12,367 bases of DNA from the NCBI GenBank assembly GCA_016873375.1, contig VGXJ01000023.1, positions 1-12,367 on the forward strand, read 5' to 3'. Below the pieces are notes generated by a model. It had not been told where the DNA came from. It saw only the letters and a list, made by a program, of their open reading frames with translations, and searched no databases. Positions 7,613-12,367 of this stretch are shown here, piece by piece. Source of the stretch: Phycisphaerae bacterium (GTDB taxonomy: Bacteria; Planctomycetota; Phycisphaerae; Phycisphaerales; SM1A02). A program made the translations under genes and the position numbers. How positions within the stretch are numbered: the first letter of the stretch is position 1; each line of letters opens with the position of its first letter.

Positions 7613-8269
7613 ATGCAGCGCCCCCCGGCCATCATCGCCATCGGCAAGAACTACCTCGACCATGCCAACGAGATGGGCGGCAAGCTGCCTGAGCACCTGA
7701 TGGTGTTCACCAAGAATCCCGCCTCCGTGGTGGGCGATGGCGATGCGATCCGGATCCCTGCCATCTGCCGCACGAACGGCCCGCAGGTCGACTGGGAAGG
7801 GGAGCTCGCCGTTGTCATCGGCCGCGACTGCAAGGATGTTCCTGTCGAGTTCGCACTTGAGGTCGTCTCGGGTTACGCGGTCGCGAATGACATCAGTGCT
7901 CGCTGGTGGCAACTCAAGGGCTCGGGCGGCCAGTTCTGTCGTGGCAAGGGCTTCGATACCTTTTGCCCGATGAGTGTGCCGGTCCCTGCATCAGCCGTCC
8001 CGGATCCGCAGGCCCTGCGCATCGAGACACGGGTCAACGGCGCCGTCATGCAGGACGCCGGCACCGATGCCATGGTCTTCGGGGTGGCTCGCATCATCAG
8101 CGATCTGTCGCAGGGCACCACGATCGTCGCAGGCACCGTGATCCTGACCGGTACGCCAGCAGGTGTGGGGGCAGGGCGCACGCCGCCGGTCTTCTTGAAG
8201 CATGGCGATGTGGTCGAGGTGTCAATCCCTGGTGTGGGCTCCCTGCGCAATCCGGTCATCGAGGAATGA
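7613..8269 (+). CDS. Fumarylacetoacetate hydrolase (FAH) family protein
   Basis: This 218-residue protein is a single-domain FAH-fold enzyme of the FAHD1/YcgM-like group. The group includes acylpyruvate hydrolases, oxaloacetate decarboxylases and hydroxyheptadienedioate isomerases. These cytoplasmic enzymes act on 2-oxo/2,4-dioxo acids with a bound divalent metal. The expected metal ligands are visible: E62 and E64 in D-W-E-G-E-L, and D93 in A-N-D-I-S-A-R. Also present are G-K-G-F-D-T-F (111-117), G-T-P-A-G-V-G (180-186) and the ending F-L-K-H-G-D-V-V-E-V...G-S-L-R-N-P-V. Its length is complete for the short form. The 36-nt gap from the preceding gene and the promoter-like box suggest a separate transcription unit. 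Its stop overlaps the yidD start as ATGA. The exact substrate cannot be told from sequence. Confidence 0.93.
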   Translation: MQRPPAIIAIGKNYLDHANEMGGKLPEHLMVFTKNPASVVGDGDAIRIPAICRTNGPQVDWEGELAVVIGRDCKDVPVEFALEVVSGYAVANDISARWWQLKGSGGQFCRGKGFDTFCPMSVPVPASAVPDPQALRIETRVNGAVMQDAGTDAMVFGVARIISDLSQGTTIVAGTVILTGTPAGVGAGRTPPVFLKHGDVVEVSIPGVGSLRNPVIEE

Positions 8270-8589
8270 GCGAGTCAAGGCAAGGGTGCAGTTGCGGAAA
8301 GTCGTCGCAGTGCGCTCGGCCTGGCAGAGCGACTCGTGTCGGCATCGCCCTCATTCGGCTCTATCAAGCCTCGCTCGGTCACCTCATCGGGGGGCAGTGC
8401 AGGTTCCAGCCCTCATGCTCGCATTACGGCTTGCGGGCCCTGGAAGTGCATGGCGCCTGGCGTGGCGGCTGGCTCACGGTCCGCCGCATCATGAGATGTC
8501 AACCGTGGGGCGGCTCGGGCTTCGATCCAGTGCCCGGTGACAGCCGCTGCGAAAGCCGCGACGATGCGAGCACCAGCACGCCCTCATAG
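8266..8589 (+). CDS. yidD: Membrane protein insertion efficiency factor YidD
   Basis: This 107-residue protein carries the YidD core: I-A-L-I-R-L-Y-Q-A-S-L (27-37), C-R-F-Q-P-S-C-S-H-Y (45-54), W-L-T-V-R-R-I-M-R-C (69-78) and G-F-D-P-V-P (85-90). The three conserved cysteines are C45, C51 and C78. YidD is a small protein at the inner face of the membrane that assists YidC-dependent insertion. The ATG at 8266 overlaps the FAH stop (ATGA), which favours translational coupling. The GAGGA at 8261-8265 touches the ATG and is too close to be an ideal ribosome binding site. An N-terminal extension of about 25 residues carries three extra cysteines (C8, C10, C16). The last 30 codons overlap rnpA on the opposite strand. 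yidD usually sits just downstream of rnpA in the same direction; here it is convergent. Confidence 0.9.
   Translation: MSESRQGCSCGKSSQCARPGRATRVGIALIRLYQASLGHLIGGQCRFQPSCSHYGLRALEVHGAWRGGWLTVRRIMRCQPWGGSGFDPVPGDSRCESRDDASTSTPS
8499..8589. other. 91-nt tail-to-tail overlap of yidD and rnpA
   Basis: yidD (+) ends at 8589 and rnpA (-) ends at 8499, so 91 bp code on both strands. The shared part encodes YidD residues 78-107, including G-F-D-P-V-P, and RnpA residues 112-141. No intrinsic terminator for either strand was seen at this junction. Confidence 0.85.
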
Positions 8590-8924
8590 TCGCCGATGGG
8601 CCTGAAGCCATGCGGCCGACCCACGACGATCAGATCGATGCCGGGGGCGAGCTCATGCTGCCGAAGCCGGAACGCCTCGCGGAGCAGTCGCTTCAGGCGG
8701 TTGCGAACGACGGCGCCGCCGACCTTGCGCGAGATGCTCAGGCCCAGCCGAGCGTGCGGCAGGCCGTTCGCACGGCCGTACACCACGACCCATCGTGCAT
8801 CATCTCGGACGCCAGCCTTGTAGGCCTGCGCGAACTCGGCGCCTGACTTCACGCGCATGGCGGCGCTGAAGCGCAGCCTCGCGGCGGGCGAGCCTGCACT
8901 GGCCCGTTCAGGCGTCGCTGTCAT
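8499..8924 (-). CDS. rnpA: Ribonuclease P protein component
   Basis: This 141-residue protein is the protein subunit of RNase P, which assists the catalytic RNA in trimming tRNA 5' ends. The family pattern is clear: R-L-R-F-S-A-A-M-R-V-K-S-G-A-E-F (16-31), R-L-G-L-S-I-S-R-K-V-G (59-69) and the RNR box V-V-R-N-R-L-K-R-L-L-R-E-A-F-R (72-86), then P-G-I-D-L-I-V-V-G-R-P (94-104). The start at ATG 8924 is supported by GGAGG 9 nt upstream. It places the first 17 nt inside the end of the ClC gene. Start at M23 would remove the conserved R-L-R-F region and is less likely. The tail after about residue 128 is Ser/Gly/Pro rich. Codons 112-141 overlap yidD antisense. rpmH, the usual upstream partner, is absent. 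Confidence 0.95.
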   Translation of the reverse strand: MTATPERASAGSPAARLRFSAAMRVKSGAEFAQAYKAGVRDDARWVVVYGRANGLPHARLGLSISRKVGGAVVRNRLKRLLREAFRLRQHELAPGIDLIVVGRPHGFRPIGDYEGVLVLASSRLSQRLSPGTGSKPEPPHG

Positions 8925-10704
8925 GGCTGTAGGCCTCCAGTACCGTGGTGCGCTGCACCACCCCCGAGCACTCGCCGCTCACGCGATCCACGACCGGCAG
9001 GCTGGAGCTCGAGGTTCGTCCGAACTTGCGCATGCACTCGTCCAGGCTGTCGCTCGCCGAGACGCGCGGCACATCCCGGCGGACCAGTTCCTCGATCGTC
9101 AGCAGCGGTGCGATCTCGCTGAAGGCGACGATGGGCCGTACATCGGCATCAAGCACCATGCCCTCGTAACGGCCGTCTGCACCAAGCACGATTGCATCGC
9201 CGGGAAGGCCAGACTTGATCCGCGCGATGAGCGCATCAGCAGAATCACTGCGTGAAACTCGGATCGGCTCCTCAAGCATGAGGTCGCCGACGATCGTGCG
9301 TTCGAGGCGGCTCCAGTCGCGCTGCTGCCCCAGTCTGAGCCCATAGGTGATCAGGTCCTCGGTGTAGAGGCTCTCGCGCTTGAGCGCGCGTGCGACGGCA
9401 AGTGCCGTGACCACCGCCAGCATGAGAGGCAGCATGACCGTGTAGTCGCGCGTGATCTCATACGACAGCATGAGCCCCGCAAGCGGTGCATGGGCACTGC
9501 CGGCGACGAACGCTCCCATGCCGGTCACGATGCACAGCGCGGGGTGGATGTCCGGCAGCGCATCGACGGAGTTGGTGATGGTCGCGACCAGCGCACCGAT
9601 CAGGCCGCCGCAGACGAGGCTCGGGGCGAACAGCCCCCCAGTCCCGCCGGAGCCGAGCGTGAACGAAGTTGCCACGATCTTCAGTCCCAACAGAGACGTC
9701 AGCATCACCAGCAGCCATCCTGTCGCATGACCGGCTTGCACGGCGCCTGAGCACAACGACTCGATCAGGCGATAGCCGTTGGAATAGAAGGGCGGTTGTC
9801 CGGATGCCTCGCCGGCAATCTGCAGCCAGGCCACGCCGAGTGCGGCCAGGAGGAGGGCGCCCACGGCAGGCATGAGGACCTGCGGCATCGGGATCCGCCT
9901 GAACATGATCGTTGCGCGGTGCATCGAGATCGTGAACAAGACGCTGCAGGCACCACAGGCCGCGCCCACGACGACGAACGCCGGAAGCTCCACCAGGCCG
10001 AAGCGCACACCTGAGTAGACCTCTGGATCGATGCCCATCACGGGAGCGTTCGATTGCAGGATCGACTGGGCGGTCGTCGCACCCAGCACACTGGCCAGCA
10101 CGACCGGCGCGAAGGTGCGCAGGGAGAAGTCGCGCAGGAGCACTTCGAGCACGAAGAAGACACCGGTGAGCGGGGCGCTGAACACGGCAGCGAGTCCTGC
10201 CGCAGCGCCGCAGCCAAGCAGCAGTGTGCGCTGGGAGGCGTCAGCACGGATCAATCGCGCCATGTTGCTGCCGACGACCGAGCCGATCGTGACGATGGGG
10301 CCTTCGGGGCCGGCGGAACCACCGGAACCGATGGTGGCCGTGCTGCCGAGCCACTGCCGGAGCGCCAACGACACGGGCAAGCGCGAGCGGTTGCGCGCGA
10401 CCGACCAGATGACCTGTGAGACCCCATGACCGCGGAAGGGGTTGGGCACCAAGGCAAGGATCACGCCGTTGGCCATGGCACCTGCCACAGGCGCGAAGAC
10501 GACCAGCCACGGAATCGACCCACTGAGCAGGGACTCCCGCTCGAGCCATCCCTCCAGCAGGTGGATGGGAGCCATGAAGCCCACCGCGACCAACCCCATC
10601 AGGGCACCCATGGCCCCGGCGGCTGTCAGCAGTGGCCAGCCATCCCCCAGGCGGAACCGCCAGAGGACCCTCTGCAGGACATGTCGGCGCAGGGTTTGGA
10701 GCAT
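8908..10704 (-). CDS. ClC-type chloride channel/transporter with CBS domains
   Basis: This 598-residue membrane protein has a ClC core of about 440 residues and a cytoplasmic C-terminal pair of CBS domains (about 470-540 and 541-598). ClC proteins move chloride or other anions, either as channels or as anion/proton exchangers. Signature elements are G-H-G-V-S (92-96, at the GSGIP position), G-S-A-G-P-E-G-P-I-V (129-138) with gating glutamate E134, G-S-G-G-T-G-G-L-F-A-P (351-361), and Y447 at the position of the conserved pore tyrosine. At the internal proton-glutamate position (E203 in E. coli ClC-ec1) I align V188 in V-L-E-V-L, as in animal ClC channels. The CBS pair suggests control by nucleotides, as known for other CBS proteins. 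The gene diverges from rpoZ, and its end overlaps rnpA by 17 nt. Confidence 0.95.
   Translation of the reverse strand: MLQTLRRHVLQRVLWRFRLGDGWPLLTAAGAMGALMGLVAVGFMAPIHLLEGWLERESLLSGSIPWLVVFAPVAGAMANGVILALVPNPFRGHGVSQVIWSVARNRSRLPVSLALRQWLGSTATIGSGGSAGPEGPIVTIGSVVGSNMARLIRADASQRTLLLGCGAAAGLAAVFSAPLTGVFFVLEVLLRDFSLRTFAPVVLASVLGATTAQSILQSNAPVMGIDPEVYSGVRFGLVELPAFVVVGAACGACSVLFTISMHRATIMFRRIPMPQVLMPAVGALLLAALGVAWLQIAGEASGQPPFYSNGYRLIESLCSGAVQAGHATGWLLVMLTSLLGLKIVATSFTLGSGGTGGLFAPSLVCGGLIGALVATITNSVDALPDIHPALCIVTGMGAFVAGSAHAPLAGLMLSYEITRDYTVMLPLMLAVVTALAVARALKRESLYTEDLITYGLRLGQQRDWSRLERTIVGDLMLEEPIRVSRSDSADALIARIKSGLPGDAIVLGADGRYEGMVLDADVRPIVAFSEIAPLLTIEELVRRDVPRVSASDSLDECMRKFGRTSSSSLPVVDRVSGECSGVVQRTTVLEAYSHDSDA
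8934..8938 (-). promoter_or_regulatory. Ribosome binding site for rnpA
   Basis: On the minus strand GGAGG lies 9 nt before ATG 8924, inside the ClC coding sequence. It decides the rnpA start and implies that ClC and rnpA share a message. Confidence 0.6.
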
Positions 10705-10712
10705 GGGTGGAA

Positions 10713-10730
10713 CCCTTGCGGTGGCAAGGG
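10713..10730. promoter_or_regulatory. Inverted repeat between the divergent ClC and rpoZ genes
   Basis: CCCTTGC (10713-10719) and GCAAGGG (10724-10730) form a perfect 7-bp dyad around a 4-base GGTG centre. The dyad starts 9 bp outside the ClC start codon and overlaps the rpoZ -35 hexamer. It could be an operator, or a hairpin just before the ClC ribosome-binding region in RNA. Role not established. Confidence 0.4.
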
Positions 10731-10744
10731 GTTTCCCCTATCGT
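10716..10744 (+). promoter_or_regulatory. Sigma70-like promoter of rpoZ
   Basis: TTGCGG (10716-10721) and TATCGT (10739-10744) are separated by exactly 17 bp. This gives a predicted start near 10751 and a leader of about 37 nt before ATG 10788. It is the best-formed promoter seen in the window. Confidence 0.6.
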
Positions 10745-10776
10745 ACGGAACTCGCCGCCTGCCATAGGGCGGCCCC

Positions 10777-10782
10777 AAGGAG
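10777..10782 (+). promoter_or_regulatory. Ribosome binding site of rpoZ
   Basis: AAGGAG lies 5 nt before ATG 10788. It selects this start over in-frame codons upstream, which would run through the promoter and into the ClC gene. Confidence 0.65.
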
Positions 10783-10787
10783 CCACC

Positions 10788-11012
10788 ATGATCGAAGCCC
10801 TGAAGAGCGATGCCATCGTCGAGAAGATGGGAGGTCGCTTCAAGTTGACCGCCCTGATCCAGCGCCGCCTTGGCGAGCTGATCGACGGTGCCCGCCCGCT
10901 GGTCGAGCGCGGCAGCATGAGCGATCTTGAGGTCGTGATCGAGGAGATCCTCCAGGACAAGATCACGATCGATTACGAAGCCAGCAACCTGCCTGAACCC
11001 GGCAGCCGCTGA
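10788..11012 (+). CDS. rpoZ: DNA-directed RNA polymerase omega subunit
   Basis: This 74-residue protein matches the planctomycete form of the omega subunit, a small polymerase subunit that binds and stabilises the beta' chain. The start M-I-E-A-L-K-S-D-A-I-V-E-K-M-G-G-R-F-K-L (1-20) corresponds to the E. coli segment V-Q-D-A-V-E-K-I-G-N-R-F-D-L. It continues T-A-L-I-Q-R-R-L-G-E-L (21-31), G-A-R-P-L-V (34-39) and L-E-V-V-I-E-E-I-L-Q-D-K-I (47-59). The start at 10788 is fixed by AAGGAG at 5-nt spacing and by the promoter. Frames reaching upstream of it are not needed by the family. The gene stands alone, divergent from ClC, with 160 bp before the next gene. The assignment rests on motif recognition; a short protein leaves some doubt. 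Confidence 0.88.
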   Translation: MIEALKSDAIVEKMGGRFKLTALIQRRLGELIDGARPLVERGSMSDLEVVIEEILQDKITIDYEASNLPEPGSR

Positions 11013-11019
11013 GCCTTGA

Positions 11020-11032
11020 GCGCCGAAGGCGC
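11020..11032 (+). terminator. Weak GC hairpin after rpoZ
   Basis: GCGCC, loop GAA, GGCGC begins 8 nt after the rpoZ stop and is followed by a pyrimidine-rich but not T-rich stretch. It may end rpoZ transcription or protect the RNA end, but lacks the U-run of a classic intrinsic terminator. Apart from this, bases 11013-11121 show no clear feature. Confidence 0.25.
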
Positions 11033-11121
11033 CCTCCCGTCGCTTCTCGCGCACCGATGCTGACTCGTCCGGGGTGATCGATCCCAGGCGGGCAGTTCTT
11101 GTTTAGTGGCCAGATCGACGC

Positions 11122-11149
11122 TTGGATTCTGGTGGGGCCGTGCTAGCCT
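11122..11149 (+). promoter_or_regulatory. Candidate promoter of the secreted repeat protein
   Basis: TTGGAT (11122-11127), 16 bp, then TAGCCT (11144-11149) preceded by TGC, an extended -10. The predicted start near 11156 leaves a leader of about 17 nt. GTGGGGCCGTGCTAGCCTC (11132-11150) recurs with three changes at 7588-7606. Confidence 0.45.
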
Positions 11150-11158
11150 CTCTGCATC

Positions 11159-11163
11159 GAGGA
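11159..11163 (+). promoter_or_regulatory. Ribosome binding site of the secreted repeat protein
   Basis: GAGGA lies 9 nt before ATG 11173, which begins a good signal peptide. Confidence 0.5.
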
Positions 11164-11172
11164 TTCAATCGC

Positions 11173-12367
11173 ATGCGCCTGATCACTTCCGTGCTCGCTG
11201 CTGCAAGCGTCTGCTCGGCCTTCGCCGATGAGCTGGGTCCGCGCCAAAATCCGCTGCCCATTCAGACTGGCGAACCCGAGGTCTTGCGGGTGGTCCATCA
11301 ACGAAGCCGCCAGACGCAGGATGGCTCGCTTGCCGGCCAGTGCGATCCAGTCGTCAGCGCCCATACCGATGCCTCATTCACGGGAGGGCAGTACATCCTC
11401 CAGGGTGGCTTTGCGCAGAGTGAGTCAGCAGCCGTGAGCTGGGTCCTGCCCGCGAGCGCCTTTCCCATCCGGCTCGATCTCGCCGAGATGATCTTCGGAA
11501 CCCAGTCTGCAACCACGGCCACAACGACCGAGTGGGGCATCACGGTCTATCAGGGCCTTCCCACCAGCGGCACCCCTGTGTTCAGCATCGACTCCGATGG
11601 CGATCTGATCCCCCACATCCAGATGGGGCCAGGCACCAACGGAGTCAATGTCCAGTTCCTGGTCGAGCCGTCCGACCCGGAGCAGATCTACATCAATGCC
11701 AACTCGAGCAACGCGTTCTCGATCGCGTACCGCATCGTGAAGCACAACAACCAGACGGCGAATCCATGCTTCACGGCACCGCCCTCGACCAGCAACGCCT
11801 TCCCGGCGACGGACACCAGCGGATTGGCGCAGCCCACGCAGAACTGGCTCAATGCCATCAACTGCGGCATCCTGGGTTGCCCCCCGGGGTGGAAACGATT
11901 CAGCGAATTGCCCACGGGCTGTCGCCCAAGCGGTGATTGGGTCATGCGTGCCACCTGGACGAGCGTGAACTGCACCCCACCAACGGGAGCATGCTGCCTG
12001 CCCAACAGCCAAGGGTGCCAGTCCTTGACCCAGGCAGCGTGCCAGTCGCTTGGCGGGGGATGGCAAGGTGCGGGCGTGGCGTGCACGGCAACCACATGCC
12101 AGCCCACCGGCAACGTTCCGTGCTGCTTCGCATCGACCGGTGGATGCGTTGGGCTCTCCTACGCCAACTGCGTCGATGCTGGCGGCATTCCTGGCCCGGT
12201 GGGCCAGACCTGCGCGGGCTATGTGTGCTTCCCCACGGGGGCATGCTGCCTACCCGACGGGACCTGTGCCGGGCCGGTCTCGCCCACGCAGTGTGCTGCG
12301 CTCGGGGGCAATTACCAAGGCAACAATTCGTCCTGTGCTTCGATCGACTGTCCTGATCCTGTCGGTG
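11173..12367 (+). CDS. Secreted protein with cysteine-rich 'GACC' repeats (3' end missing)
   Basis: An open frame runs from ATG 11173 to the last base with no stop: 398 residues so far. Residues 1-18 form a signal peptide (M-R-L-I-T-S-V-L-A-A-A-S-V-C-S-A-F-A) with probable cleavage after A-F-A. Residues about 55-200 look like an extracellular beta-rich domain, with acidic S-I-D-S-D-G-D-L (138-145). Residues 200-267 contain a conserved-looking P-G-W-K-R-F-S-E-L-P-T-G-C-R-P-S-G-D-W-V (238-257). From 269 three repeats of about 42 residues follow, each with six cysteines starting C-C (274/275, 317/318, 358/359). I recall similar T-G-A-C-C-L-P-D-G repeats in secreted proteins of Phycisphaerae; their function is unknown. 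The spacing suggests three disulfides per repeat, so the protein acts outside the cytoplasm. More repeats or an anchoring or sorting domain may lie beyond the window. Confidence 0.85.
   Translation, partial: MRLITSVLAAASVCSAFADELGPRQNPLPIQTGEPEVLRVVHQRSRQTQDGSLAGQCDPVVSAHTDASFTGGQYILQGGFAQSESAAVSWVLPASAFPIRLDLAEMIFGTQSATTATTTEWGITVYQGLPTSGTPVFSIDSDGDLIPHIQMGPGTNGVNVQFLVEPSDPEQIYINANSSNAFSIAYRIVKHNNQTANPCFTAPPSTSNAFPATDTSGLAQPTQNWLNAINCGILGCPPGWKRFSELPTGCRPSGDWVMRATWTSVNCTPPTGACCLPNSQGCQSLTQAACQSLGGGWQGAGVACTATTCQPTGNVPCCFASTGGCVGLSYANCVDAGGIPGPVGQTCAGYVCFPTGACCLPDGTCAGPVSPTQCAALGGNYQGNNSSCASIDCPDPVG
11977..12351 (+). repeat. Three tandem six-cysteine repeats within the secreted protein
   Basis: Units cover residues 269-310, 311-353 and 354-393. 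Units 1 and 2 have identical spacing CC-x6-C-x7-C-x13-C-x4-C. Unit 3 differs by one residue shifted between gaps (x5, x8). Units 1 and 3 are also close in DNA: the 21 bases at 11983-12003 and 12235-12255 differ at two positions, sharing GCATGCTGCCT. Unit 2 is more diverged (P-C-C-F-A-S-T-G-G-C). Confidence 0.85.

Noticed and set aside
8856..8858. Internal ATG as the rnpA start
   Set aside because: It would remove the R-L-R-F region typical of RnpA N-termini, while the upstream ATG 8924 has a GGAGG at a suitable distance.
10632..10787. An upstream in-frame extension of rpoZ
   Set aside because: It would begin inside the ClC gene and translate the promoter region. The omega family and the AAGGAG site both place the start at 10788.
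11073..11092. Possible hairpin around GGGTGATCGATCCC
   Set aside because: Only GGG/CCC pair outside a self-complementary GATCGATC, with no T-run. GATCGAT strings are also common within the genes here because of codon use.
11425..12066. Open frames of 100-213 codons on both strands over the secreted protein gene
   Set aside because: The frame from 11173 has a signal peptide, ribosome binding site and regular cysteine repeats; the others show none of these.

Overview
The window is high-GC bacterial DNA in which almost every base is coding. It most resembles a planctomycete, probably of the class Phycisphaerae. The pointers are a secreted protein built of cysteine-rich 'TGACCLPDG...' repeats that I associate with Phycisphaerae, an omega subunit of the 'MIEALKSD.IVEKMGGRFKL' type, and an SPFH / ABC-2 / TPR-like cluster. 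This lineage is inferred from recalled protein families; no search was run.

Bases 1-7576 (+ strand) hold one tight operon of five genes with gaps or overlaps of -4 to +18 nt: an HflC-like SPFH protein (5' end outside the window), an HflK-like SPFH protein, an ABC ATPase with a long low-complexity tail, an ABC-2 type permease with an extracytoplasmic domain of about 200 residues, and a membrane-anchored protein with a TPR-like stretch and no recognised function. Translational coupling suggests the five products work together, perhaps as an export or envelope machine surrounded by an SPFH scaffold. This is the best candidate here for an undescribed system.

Bases 7577-8589 (+ strand) hold a two-gene unit: a FAH-fold hydrolase/decarboxylase, probably translated from a leaderless or nearly leaderless message, and yidD, joined by an ATGA overlap. 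The 3' end of yidD overlaps by 91 nt, tail to tail, the 3' end of rnpA on the other strand.

Bases 8499-10704 (- strand) hold a ClC-type chloride channel/transporter with a C-terminal CBS pair, followed by rnpA, whose start lies inside the end of the ClC gene. rpmH, the usual neighbour of rnpA, is not present.

Bases 10705-12367 (+ strand) hold rpoZ, divergent from the ClC gene and preceded by a good sigma70-like promoter, then a 160-bp spacer with a second promoter. Last comes a secreted cysteine-rich repeat protein that is still open at the window end. No tRNA, rRNA, CRISPR array, insertion sequence or riboswitch was seen. The longest stretch without a gene is 11013-11172.
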